A stretch of 64,000 bases of DNA from Pleodorina starrii (lineage: Eukaryota; Chlorophyta; Chlorophyceae; Chlamydomonadales; Volvocaceae): contig BRXU01000020.1 of assembly GCA_030267565.1 (NCBI GenBank), positions 2,001,501-2,065,500 of the forward strand. Direction: 5' to 3'. A program made the position numbers and the translations under genes. Each line of letters opens with the position of its first letter. The stretch's first letter is position 1. Positions 35,047-46,600 of the stretch are shown in pieces. A model generated the notes under the pieces. It made no database searches and was not told where the DNA came from. It was given only the letters and a program-made list of their open reading frames with translations.

Positions 35047-38000
35047 ATGGGATGTTCTTCATCTCGAGTGGACCCGGAGCCTCACCAGCAGCAGGCGTCC
35101 TCTGATGACAAGCCGGCAATCAAGGACAAACCATCGCTGAAGGTACGGACAAAAGAATAAAAAACACGTTAACGTGATGATTTTGATATTTATGTATTCT
35201 GATGTATTGTTCTCCTATGTGTGGAAGCGGGGAACGGTGGGCCGTCGGGGGCCGGCAGCGAGAATGAAAAGATAAGCGGCGCCAATAAGGAAGCTGACAG
35301 TAACATTATAATTCAGCAATAATGCTGGAATGCTAAATAATTCCGCGGACGACTGCTACTCGGTGGACAAACGAAGGATGAGCGTGCGTACAGCGTAGCC
35401 CCCCGCCCGAGTATTACGGTAGTGCAGCGTCCCAGTATGTGATAATTACATAATCGGATATGGTGACGGCGCCGTGTCGCAATGGCAGATCCGCACACAC
35501 CAACCGGCGGCGGAAACGAACGGTACGCGCGCAGGCCCCCGCCCGCCGCCCATCAGCTTGCCGCCGCCCGCCACTTGCCTGCTCCTTGGGCCTGCGGATG
35601 AAATAAAGTGAGGGCGAGAACGGAGACGAACGGGCGTACGTCTCATGTGATAACTCCAATCCGCACCTAAACTGTCGTATGCGGAGGCGGCTACATACGT
35701 ATACCCCGGTGACACACATACACACACACACATCCTGCGTGGCTATCGGGCTAACCGCCGCCCATAGCAAATTGGCAGCAGTACGTACTTGATCAGAGCG
35801 AGGGAGTGCGCGTGTTGCAGTGCCTGTGCCCTCAATGCGTGCCCTTGCGCGCTCTAATAGACATGCATAATGCAGTGAGCCGCACAAAAGGGCGGGCGTC
35901 CACCACTTGTGTATGTAGCTGTACCGTATCTGCGCCTGATCGTCGCGAAGGCCTGAAAGTGACAATTATTTTGCAAAGTCGCGATCCCCTGGAAGGAATT
36001 AGTTTTGAAAGTCGCGAACCCTGTCCCACGGGGTCTTTGGCAAGGCGAAAAACACCCTGGACACGGTCAAATGGAGGCAATCCTGCAACTGCATGCAGCC
36101 ATCGGACTTCCTCTGCCAGTGTTGAATTCCCTCCCGGAAGGCGGTTTGGGGTGAGGGGAGGGCGTGTGGGTACGCTCGGCTGCCCCCCACATGCCCCAGG
36201 AATTATTTTTCAAACTCGCGAACCCCCTGACAGAAATATTAAATCTGCGCGACTTTGCAAGTTTTTCCATATATATCGCGACGATATCCTGAGGGTACGG
36301 TATGCAGCATGTGTCCGCGTGCAGCCAGCTTGTTATTAATGGCTTGCGTGTTGTTACGTACAGCAGATGGGCTCCACTGGAGCCCACCTCCTGGAGTCTG
36401 GCAGACTCCAGAAGAGTACGGTAGAGCCAACGGGCCAGCTCGCCGTGCACTGTAGCTGTAATGCTTGGGCGGAGCAAAGGCTACTCCGACGAGATAGATG
36501 CTTTGTGACGCCTTTCTTAGGCTTTATGCTCTGATGTTTGTACGGCATCTGTGCGGTACTTAAACCGCTGCGTTACATTCCCCCCCCCCCTCTGAAGGGA
36601 ACGTCGACGGTCCTCACTGCGTCCTCGCAGAAGTGGCTGTGCGTGCACAATCGTTCACTCCGCTTTTCACCACCTTTGCATGCCTGGGGTCTTACGTAGC
36701 CATGTCTTCGGCATTGGGGTGAGCGACTTCCCAAGTCAGGTCATGCCGGAGGATACATGCCTCTAGCCTTGATTTGCAAGGTTTTTTGGAGTGGAAGCCT
36801 GTCCACGATAACCAGGAACGAGCGAACCCGGAGGAAAGTACGTAAAGCACTGACAAGCGACCACGACCACGGGGGAATGTATGTACGTGCCACGCACCAG
36901 GCTCCCCCAGTGGCGATGGGCCCCGGGCCCCCGGCCACCCACAAGAAGGCACGCAAACATTGACAAGAACTCGCGGGCTGCAACTGGAAAATAAATGCCC
37001 ACGCCTCACCCCAGAAGCCCCCCAAGCAAAACGGCCGCGCGTGCAGGCCCAAAACATCGAAGCAATCAACGTAACCCTACGTGGTTTTGGAGCAAGTCTG
37101 TCCATCCTTGCACACGCACAAATACATGCATACATTGATTGCGCGCGTGGAGGCGGTTTTTGCAAATGCATCTACGTACAACTGCTGGCTGGTATCTAGC
37201 TAGTAAGCGAGTGTTCTCCAGGCCTGTCTATTGCGTCAACTGCCTGTGCGTGTGTCCTGTATGTGCACTTGTGCCTGTGCACGCACGTGCATGTGTGTTG
37301 ATGTGGCGAGCTGCAGGCCGTCCATGAGGGAATCGCCAGCCAGGTGCAGGCGCCAACCACGGCGGTGGCGGCTCTTGGGCAACCCCATCTGACGGCGGGT
37401 AACCAGGCCAGCCAAGCTCTGGGCAGACTGCCGGCGTGCCTCCGGGACCTGCACCACAGCATGCCACCAGCAATCCGCCGGGCAAACATGCGGCTGCTGA
37501 AGATCGCAGCCGTCCTCAAATGTAGCCAGCTCAAGGTGTATGAAAACGTCGATGCAGAGGCCGAGGCGCTGCAGGTCAGTGACGGCGGCGGTGGCTTGGT
37601 TCTTTCCGTGGAAAACTAGCTAGCGTATGTGCGATGCCGTCACCGCACGAAGAAGGATGATTAGAATGATGTCGTCTTTACGATCGAGGACTGAATCCTA
37701 CCTAACATTCGGCTAGCTGGCCCTAAACCACCCCAAACGAACCTTGCCGTTCATCAAGTAACCCTCAATCACAAGTTTCCTGATGCACCCCGCCCCCACA
37801 ACGAACGTAAGTTTCCACCCAGGCCCAAAGATATATGCATTCGTGCTTGTTATTACTGCATGCTGAACGAAGGCAGTGGGCACGCACTGGCTGCAGGTCC
37901 CGTATGCGGGCACAGACGACGAGCTGTGGAAGCGGGTGGTGACAATCAGCTGGCGCTGGGCGAAGCCGAAGCCAGGGGTCTACGAGTCCAACTTCTTACC

Positions 38001-38975
38001 CATGTCGGAGATTCAGTTCCTGGAGATGAAGGCACTGCTGCAACATGCAGTCGACAGCAGCGGGGTCGAGTATGTCTGGATCGACTGGTGAGTGATGAGC
38101 ATGCAGGGAGTTGTACTACCTTACATACCGTGCGTGCCTATGAGCAAACAATAGGGCAAACAATGAGCAAACAAAAGAATAATAATAATAATACGCCCGA
38201 CCGGAGGCCGAGGCGTGGGTTAAGGGAGCAGAGGAGGTGGGGTGACGGGTTTCCCCGGTCCCAGCCCTCCCCCGCCACCGCGGTGGGGGTTGAGAACGAG
38301 TATGTGTTGGTTATGTGCCCGTCTGCTGTTGCGTCTCGTGCGGGGCGCGTTCCATTTGCCGCCGGGTGATCACAATCTTGTTGAGCGCCCGGACAGCGTG
38401 ATCGTGGAGTTCGTTGCAGCATGTTTTGGCCGCTTCGCTGCCCGCCCCGAGGGTGCGGAGAAGGGGGCGTAAGTCTTTTCGGATGGTACCGGCGAAGCCT
38501 AGGCTAATGGCCTCCTGTGCTGTGTAGTAGACTTTCCATCCCTCCTTCGTGAGGAGCTTGGCTAGCTCGGAGTGTTGGTGGGCTTTGTCGTGTTGTTTCT
38601 GCTTGTGGTTGGTATCTGCTGTGTATCCTATTTCTATGATGTGCACGGTGTGCTGACTGGGGTCCGGAGGTCCCATGTATTCGGCCTCTTGTGCCTCGTT
38701 GAGAGGGATGCTAGGGATGAGGAGTAGATCGGGGCAAACAATAGGCAAAGTAGATAGGACAATATGAAATGAAGCGCAGAAAAGGGTATTGCGGGGGGAG
38801 GGGGGGACAGCACGTTTATTTATTCCCAAGCATCAACCAGGATCTAGCCAAACATGGCCGAACACCCATCACCCCATCGTCAGACCCGTCACTGGGCTGC
38901 TGCTGGGCTGCTGATAGCCATGACCAGAACGAAGACGAATGGCACGCACGTAGGGGCTCTGATGGTCTCTCTATC

Positions 38976-39028
<53 letters not shown>

Positions 39029-42000
39029 CTGTCTAGTGGTAGCGAGACTATGGCAATACATACATACATACCGTACAGCAGGGTCGTTTGGCTGCATAAT
39101 GCGTGGCTGTTCCAGCAAGTTGCTTGGTTATGCATGACCGTGACATCGAACAGTCGACTACTGTTTGATGAATAATGTGTTTGTATCGGCCGATGTAAAT
39201 GTCTAGTACGTATTTCCAGGCTACCATACATGGCCTATCTATCTAATGCGGCTCTACCTAGCCTTGCGGACTTCTCAAGGGCACCTCGCTCTAGATCTAG
39301 ATACGTAGGTTTTTGGATAGCTTTCCTGCTTGCTTGCAGGGTTGGGAGGGACACTCCTGGACACTGCAGCAGTTGCCAGGGATCCACGCAGTAGACCGAA
39401 TTTTATGGCGGGGATGGCTCAGCAGTAAAACTGGCCCCCAAGGGCACCGTGAATACGCTACACCCGTAACACCACGCATAACCAATGTTTTGGTGTTACG
39501 GTGTTTTGGGTTTTATGGGCCAACCGTAATTTCAGAAAGCGTAAAACCGTTTACCATGTATAAACCGTAAACCGTAGGGTTATACGTACCCCTAACAATT
39601 AAATAAAAGGTTGTTAGGCCTACATACAGAAGGTGGCTCAGGGTGCGTGGCTCATCAGTGCCAAGCTCTGTTAGTCGCCTGCCATATGCGACTGGCATGC
39701 AACGAGGCAACTTTACTTGCTCTCAGCAATAGTTATTATTGATACAGATCAGCTCCATGACGGCGACCATATGTACCGGCGACCATGTGTGCGTGTGTGT
39801 ATGTACGCATACGCTCGTTGCTTGCAACCCCTATTCATTTCCACTTTTTGTGCGTGTGTGACAAATGTGCTCGCACGTACATGGTTACTTGCAGGTCCTG
39901 CGTGCCTCAGTACTCCAAGGACTCGATGGTGGAAGTGCACAGGAGCAAAGTCTTCTATGCGCGTGCACGCTTTATGTACATCCTGCCAACATTCGAGGAC
40001 CTGCCAGAGGAGGGCCCCGTGCGGGTCATCCTCGCCAAGGCTCAGAGTGTTCTAAGCTCACGTGCAAGTAATGCAGCAGGAGCAGGAGATGCTGCCAATG
40101 AGACCGAGTCCCTCCAGTGTGCTGTGGCGGAGTCCGTCATCGGGGCCATCCTTGAGAAGAACAGGACTCCTGGGCGGGAGTACTTTGGCCGTGTGTGGAC
40201 ACTGGCAGAACGCATGGCGCGACATGGCCGCAGTGAGGGCCTGTGCAACTGGCTGTCGCTCGAGAGCTGGCTGGGAATGGTCGTGGACGCCATGGTGAAG
40301 AGCACTGAAGATAACGCATCATCCATGATCTACAAGAAGATGCTTGGCCAGAATGCGGCTGTGCTGTTGGATGCAGTGCTTGGACCGCTGGCCACAGCCG
40401 TCAGGCTGGGTGGCGTGCGTGCAGGCCGAAGCTTGCGATGGTCTGGAGGACAAGGTTGCGGGCCTCTGTGTGGCAGCTGTCGGTGTGTGGCTATCACCCA
40501 GCAACCTGGAGGAGGCTCCCACTCGGGAGTGGCTGCGCATTTACCTGGGGCAGAAGGCGCGTTCTGGCATCTACCAGGCCTGGTCCGAGGCGGACCGTGT
40601 GTGGGCCATCTACTCCTACTTCTGCTGGAAGCGACTCGACCAGTGCTCTGAGGCGGGGCTGCGGATGGCATTGGACGACCTCGCAGAGACTGCAGGCGGC
40701 GACAAGGGCACCTATGTCCAGGGCATGTACACGCAGTTGGGTCTGGATGCCAGCACCAAGGGATTGGCGGCGCCGGAGGTGGTAAGCAGGATATCCATAA
40801 CTGCATGCATGTATGTATGCCTGTTTCGTAAATTTACGTAGTGCTGGAAGGTGCAAGGAAATACATACACGCCTGTACGCAAGACCCGTTTCCAACAGTA
40901 ATTTAATGGTCTATCCTGTTCTGTTTGGTGGTGTAGGACTGGGAATCGATCGCTGCGACACACGTTTTAGCCGGGGGTTCGTTGCAGGGAGCGAGCGAGG
41001 GAAGAGGCCAGCAAGCAAGGCAGGGGCGGTGCTAGCTGTTTCACAAAGCTTGTGCCCCCAACTCAACCCAACAGCGAGGGAAGGGTGCGCTCAGCAGCAG
41101 TGAAGGGTGCAACCTCTTCATTCAGTGCAGCGATGGTGGGAAATAAACATAGCCACATACACAAGTGTTCTCTGTCATGCAAGTCCCCCGCCCTCCATCC
41201 GTCATCATCACCTATGAACGTATCCGATGCATGAGTATTATGCATCTTAAGCTTCCATACCCTTCGATTCCCTGTTATTTATTTGTTTGATGCCTGCCAG
41301 CAGCAGCAGCGGGGAAGTCAGGGTGCCGCCAAACGCGGTTCTCCCTCCGAGAGCCCTCAGCAGCAGGACACCCACAAGGAAGTGCCTGTGGCTTCCAAGT
41401 GGCTGGTAGGTACTGTTATTGATATGGCAGATAGGTGGTCAAAGGGTGGAGGCATTTATGTATGTATATACCATACGGGGCCGGGCTGCTGGACAGTCAT
41501 GGTGACCCTTGCGTGCTTGCACCTCCATTTGCTTACCATGGAGTAAGTAAGGTACGTAGACACATCTGCGTGACCTTTGCCATCCTCCTCTCCCGCACTG
41601 GCTGCTACGCTGCTGGTCCCCTGGATGCATGCACGTGTGTGACGACTCCACGCACCACTCCATTCCTAGCTCCAGGCAGGGTTGATACAATACCTTCTTC
41701 ATGCAGAACCGACGGAGATTCCCTGGATGCAGCAGTGCTAGCATAGACAGCATTTTCATTCGGTGGATGTAGCGTACGTACGTAGTGCCCTGGGCGGCTG
41801 TATGTGCGGTTGGTAGATAGGGTCTTGCTGCCCATAGGGTCAGCATAGCAGCAGGATGATAATCGCATCAGCGGCAATGCATCCAACCCATCCAGCAGTG
41901 CAGGGCGCGTGTACCATGCACTCACTCACTTGTTACTTTGACGGAGGCTAGGGCTCAGTAGGCACCATCTCACGCACACGTACGTCTGCCCCAAATAAAT

Positions 42001-44199
42001 GTTTAGTTTCCCACGATCCCGATGGCCAAGAGCTAGTGCAGCACATACAATCAATGCAAGTCGACTAATAATAACAAGTTCATTCCATTCTATCTGTTGC
42101 TTGATTGCTTGCAGGGTCTTTTCAACAGCAGTGAGAGCTACAGTGATGAGGCCGTGATCGACACCGCAGATGTGCCATACCTGATCGAGCTGCTGGGCAG
42201 CAGCACTACTGAGGTCCACATACAGCAGAAAGTGCTGAGGGTGCTGCGAAGGTTCGCTTCTGCTGATGATGATGACGACACGGCTGCGCATACGGCCACC
42301 CTCGCTGATCAGGCCAGCACCATCCCGGCCCTGGTCAAGCTCTTGGGAAGCCAACACGCTGGTCTGCAGCTAGAGTCAGCGGCAGTGCTCTGCAAGCTTG
42401 CTGAGGGAAACACACGTGTCCAGGACTCCATTGTGGGGGCAGGTGGTGTGCAGCACCTGGTGCAGCTCTTGGGCAGTTCAGAAACTGGCGTGCAGCAGGA
42501 GGCTGCAGGAGTTCTGTGCAAGCTATCTGACAACAATGCAGCCAACCAGGACTTGATTGCAAGGGCTGGTGCCATTCCACCCTTGGTGGAGATCCTTGGC
42601 AGCAGCACGGACGTTCATGTACAGCAAAAGGCAGCCTTGGCCCTAGCCATGCTGGGTAAGGATAATTCAGATAACCAGGGCCTAATTTCATCACAAGCGA
42701 ATGCCATTCCAGCCCTGATAAAGCTCCTTGACAGCTTGGACACGGGTGTACAAAGTGTTGCAGCTGGGGCTCTAGCAGCCATTGCTGAGGGCAATGCCGC
42801 CAACAGGGGTCTCATTGCACAGTCTACTGCAATCGTACGACTAGTCGAGCTCCTGGACAGTCCGGACACCGTTGTGCAGGGAGGGTCAGCACGGGCTCTT
42901 GCAGTGATGATTGTTGATGATGAAGACAATGCAGCAGCCATCCAGGGCCTCATTGTCCAGTCTGGTGCCATCCCTCCCCTGGTCAAGCTCCTGGATAGTC
43001 CAGACGCTGATGTGCAGATATGGGCAGTCAAGGCTACTGCGGGACTTGCTGCATCTAATACAGCCAACCAGGGCCTTATTGTGCAGTCTGGTGCCATCCC
43101 ACCCCTGATCAAGCTCCTGGACAGTCCAGACACGAATGTGCGGAAAAGGGCCGCCTTCACATTAGCGGCACTTGCCACCGATAACAAGGACCACCAGCAG
43201 GGCCCCATTGTGCAGTCATCCGATGCCATCCCACCCCTGGTCAAGCTCCTGGACACGCTGGACACTGATGTGCAGGCATGGGCAGCCAAGGCTCTAGTAG
43301 TACTTGCTGACATCAACACAGCCAACCAGCGTCTGATTGCTCAGTCGAGTGCCATCCCCTCCCTGGTCAAGCTCCTGAACAGCCCAGATACTAATGTGCA
43401 GAAACTGGCATCTTTGGCTCTATTTAACTTGGTTTTGAATCACAGAGCCAACCAGGGCCTCATTGTGGAGTCTGGTGCCATCCCACCACTGGTCCTGCTC
43501 CTGGACAGTCCCGATACGCATGTGCAGCAATGGGCGGCCAGGGCTTTGGGAACACTTGCTGCAGATAACACAGCCAACCAGGGTCTCATTGCACAGTCTG
43601 GTGCCGTCCCTCCCTTGGTCAAGCTCCTGGACGGGCCAGATACTGATGTGCAGGCATGGGCAGCCTCGGCTCTAGGAGCACTCGCTGAGGACAACACGCC
43701 CAACCTGAGCCTCCTCGTACAGTCTGGTGCCGTCCCACCCCTGGTCAAGCTCCTGGACGGTAGTTCACAAACCAACTTACAGCTAATCGCAGCCATGTTC
43801 CTAGCCGAACTATCAGATATTAACACAGCTAATAATATGGGCCTGTTTGTGCAGTCTGGTATTATCCCACCCCTGGTCAAGCTCCTAGGCAGTCCAGAAA
43901 GCAAATTGCAGGTGGTAGCTGCCATGTTCCTATCAGGACTTGCAGAGTTCGACGCAGCCAACCAGGGTCTCATTGTGAGGGCTGGTGCCATCCTACCCCT
44001 GGTCAAGCTGCTCGACAGTCCAGAAACTAATGCACGAAGAGCGGCAACCAAGGCTTTAGGGACCTTGGCAGCAGGTGCAGCCAGCAAGGTCCCTAGACTC
44101 TGGTCGGGTGCTGTCCCTTTGCTGGCCAAGCTTCAGTCCAGCAGCCCTGACACACAAGTGCGGGAACTGGCAGCTGAGGTTCTAGCATGGGACCTCTGA
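35047..44199 (+). CDS. acylated HET-like domain / armadillo-repeat protein, frameshifted
   Basis: Six exons: 35047-35142, 37317-37574, 37897-38087, 39895-40781, 41301-41405 and 42115-44199. Phases agree if one extra G near 40406-40412 is ignored; the product would then be about 1206 residues. The N-terminus MGCSSSR is a textbook N-myristoylation plus palmitoylation signal, so membrane attachment is likely. Residues about 119-260 resemble the fungal HET domain: VTISWRW, YVWIDWSCVPQY and YFGRVWTLAERM correspond to the LSYxWG, WIDxLCIxQ and RxWTxQE motifs. Residues about 527-1206 are some 16 armadillo repeats of about 42 residues (consensus SGAIPPLVKLLDSPD...VQ..AA.AL..LA..N.ANQGLIV). This is a plausible immune or cell-recognition receptor, by analogy with fungal HET-repeat proteins. 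The frameshift makes the first half stop near 40651 unless it is an assembly error. The 2.2-kb first intron could hide more exons. Confidence 0.75.
35971..36260. repeat. possible MITE with 13-bp inverted ends, in intron 1 of the HET-like/ARM gene
   Basis: TTGCAAAGTCGCG at 35971-35983 is matched by its exact reverse complement CGCGACTTTGCAA at 36248-36260. Two internal TCGCGAACCC boxes are also present (about 36013 and 36218). I could not identify a target duplication, so the element call is tentative. Confidence 0.4.
38156..38733 (-). mobile_element. 5'-truncated non-LTR retrotransposon, 3' end of ORF2 plus tail
   Basis: Flanked by a 12-bp target duplication GCAAACAATAGG (38144-38155 and 38734-38745). 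The minus strand encodes the C-terminus of a retrotransposon polyprotein: PDLLLIPSIPL, TVHIIEIGYTADTNHKQKQH, GFAGTIRKDLRPLLRTLG, then a stop at 38311. The non-coding 3' region follows and ends in an ATT-rich tail. The same 3' region is present in the short insertion at 32623-32755. It lies in an intron (38088-39894) of the HET-like/ARM gene, in antisense orientation. Confidence 0.88.
38979..39033 (+). repeat. (CT)n / (ATCT)n microsatellite
   Basis: A CT run followed by ATCT units, inside an intron of the HET-like/ARM gene. Confidence 0.95.
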
Positions 44200-44579
44200 G
44201 CCCATCCATCAAGGTAGGCAAGGATGGCAGGGAGTTACATATGCATGCATGCGTACGTACGTAGTGCCATTGACGACTGTGCCATGCATGCTTGCTCTTG
44301 CTATGTACGTATACATATTCCTAGCCTGGCAACTGGCCCTGCTGTCCCTGCTGCTGCAAGAATCCCCAGCAACAGCAGTAGTCATTTTAACGTTACAGAC
44401 GAATGTCACACGGGCATGGGTCCCAGCCAGCCTATTTCGGCAGGGCCGCTTGGCCAACCGAGGTCTCGGGCCTCTTCTCCCGCTCGTTTATTTAACCTAT
44501 TTGTGTTTTTGTACACGGCCTCACACTACTCGCTCTCCCCGATCGACCCATATGCTCTGCGTGTTGTGTGAGATCACAG

Positions 44580-44902
44580 ACCGCGCCTGTGCGGAGGAGA
44601 GTCCCAAGGCTGCTCGTCTGGTCACCATCAACGGGGTGACCGTGTACCCCTTTTACAGCCTCAAGACATGGCGTGGCGAGACGTATGGACTCATGGGCAT
44701 TAGCAAGCTGGCCAACACCTTTCCGCTCACCCCCACCGGCGGTCTGACAATGTGCATGGAAATGGCCCGCCAGAGCACGTGTGCAGCACCGGAGCGGCTG
44801 TGCTACGGCAACAGCTGCGTTTACTCGCTGATTAACGCGGACGGACTTAAGCTGCTGTCCAGTCAGTCAGGTGCCGGATGCTGCTGCTTGATTGATGCAT
44901 AG
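44580..44902 (+). pseudogene. orphan pherophorin C-terminal exon, frameshifted
   Basis: Copy of the last exon of the pherophorin gene at 55237-55544, preceded by the same CACAG acceptor. The reading frame matches through [13 protein letters not shown] and [18 protein letters not shown] 4-base insertion near 44843-44850 (GCGGACGGACTTAAG against GCGGACTTCAG) then shifts the frame and destroys the terminal SCCPVSQ. No pherophorin first exon lies upstream, so this is a non-functional fragment carried by the segmental duplication. Confidence 0.85.
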
Positions 44903-45175
44903 CGTAACGTTTGCATGCTTGCAGATGCTGTCGAGCGAGCGATGCAACGGATGCAAGCAAGGCATGCATGCGGTTAGGTGCTGGGGGCTGCGTGTTAGTT
45001 GCGTGAACGAAACCCGCCCCCCGTTATATCAATATTGATCAACCGAACAGCGTGTTGTCGAGCGAGTGAAGCCTACGTTCGGTGAAGCCTGCCTTTTATT
45101 CAGTATGTACACACATTTATTTGCTCTACCTGTTGAGGTATGAAGGCCTTTTGCGATATGTCGTGCGGCTTATTG

Positions 45176-45270
45176 TGTAGCAGCTGTACGACAGTGCGGC
45201 TAGGCTATAAGAGCCTAAGCTACACCTGCACAAACAACTCGAGTGGCCTTTAGCAACTAAGACTGCTACA
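45176..45270. mobile_element. 95-bp MITE with 8-bp inverted ends
   Basis: TGTAGCAG at the left end and CTGCTACA at the right, flanked by a 5-bp duplication TATTG (45171-45175 and 45271-45275). The paralogous site in duplication copy 2 (near 55807) has a single TATTG and no insert, so both ends and the target site are defined by direct comparison. Confidence 0.85.
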
Positions 45271-45702
45271 TATTGTCATTGCAAAACAGTCGTGTGTGAT
45301 GAGTAGCTAGGACGTAGCAGTATCGATGCTTGCACGTATGTACGTAGCAGGATCGGATGCACGCCCTTTATGTAGCAGGATGCACGTCCTTTATTCTCCG
45401 GACCACGCCGGCATGCGTGCGTCGGATACAAACGCAGGCTTGGGCGGGCAATGATCACCTAGATGGTGGGGCTTTTCGTCAGTTTTGTGCTTCGTTGTGC
45501 GTGCGAAGGCTGCACTTCCGGGTTTGTAGAGGTTGGGGTGGAGGGTTGGGGGAAGGGGTTCGGCTAGAAGGACGGCTGTGCTCGCGGATCAGGGTCAGCC
45601 CTCCCCACACGGGGCCGTAATAGGGGGCAAAGGGCCATGCCGCGGCCGGGTGAGGATGCGCCACATGGCCCGTGCCCCTTGGATGTCTTACCACCTATCA
45701 CA

Positions 45703-45785
45703 CGGAAATAACATGGAAAAATATACCCCATACCGATCGAAGCACACCCGATGCCCTGTTTAGCGTCCTTTTCGTGGTGCTTCTG
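45703..45785 (+). repeat. dispersed 100-bp repeat, copy 2
   Basis: Second copy of the repeat at 34563-34665, directly downstream of duplication copy 1. No coding content. Confidence 0.88.
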
Positions 45786-46133
45786 TAAAATGGCCGGTAC
45801 AGGTGGGCAGGGGTATTACGTCTGACGCCCTTTCGCGTCGGTGAGCCCGCATTCACCCCAAACATCATCATTTAAAGGTCAATTTCGGCAGGCACATAGA
45901 GGTATATGTCTAGTACGACGCCCAAAGCCGGCGGGTACATGGATATGCGCCACTGGACCACCATTGGGATGGGCAAAAGTCGTCTGGCGTCAAAACTTAA
46001 AATCTCGGAATTTCCGGCCTAATGTGACGCAGGCCAGAAATGCCGTATACAGGCCGCTCCTGGCGAGTTACTCGACCAGAATCTTTTATCCTACCCTTAG
46101 GGACGCTAAATAACGTCTTCGGTATCGCGTACA
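45786..46133. other. intergenic, nothing recognised
   Basis: No exon or repeat that I can support. Confidence 0.35.
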
Positions 46134-46324
46134 CTCCACTCTGGGAAAAAGGGGGGGTCTAGACTCCGTAAAATGGGGTGCCTATTCTCCGTAAAGTAAC
46201 CGCACTTTACGGAGGATGATTCTCCGTAAAGTGTCCCCGTAAAGGCTCCGTAATCTCACTACGAGATTACGGAGAGCCTACGGAGAGTATATTACGGAAT
46301 CTAAACCGTATTTTACGGAAGAGT

Positions 46325-46600
46325 CGAGAATCCCCAAACTGCATTACGGAGAGTCTACGGACAGCATTTTACGGAATGCAAACCACAGATTACGGAATGT
46401 AAACGGTATATTACGGAGGAGTTGGCGACCCAGAGCCGATTTTACGGAGAGTCTATCTACGGACAGCATTTTACGGAATGCAAACCGCAGATTACGGAAT
46501 GTAAACCGCTTATTACGGTATGTAAACCGCATATTACGGAATGTAAACCGCATTTTACGGAATGTGAAAAACCGCATATTAAAAACATCGTAAACTACGC
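46325..46600 (+). repeat. TTACGGAATGTAAACCGC tandem repeat
   Basis: About seven imperfect copies of a roughly 20-bp unit. Translation gives an artificial ITECKPHF repeat. Confidence 0.85.

Larger units (their letters stand above)
44337..45689 (+). repeat. segmental duplication, copy 1
   Basis: Direct copy of 54971-56220. It begins with CTGCTGTCCCTGCTGCTGC and ends with GCCCGTGCCCCTTGGATGTC. It contains the last part of a pherophorin intron, the pherophorin 3' exon and about 800 bp of downstream sequence. It starts only about 140 bp after the stop codon of the HET-like/ARM gene. It differs from copy 2 by scattered substitutions and a 95-bp insertion. Confidence 0.93.

Noticed and set aside
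40408..40422. A 15-bp GT...AG intron to explain the frame change in the HET-like/ARM gene
   Set aside because: Far below any workable intron length; a one-base insertion explains it more simply.
44249..44902. Complete secreted protein gene starting at 44249
   Set aside because: The upstream part matches intron sequence of the pherophorin in the duplicated copy; only 44580 onward is exon-derived.
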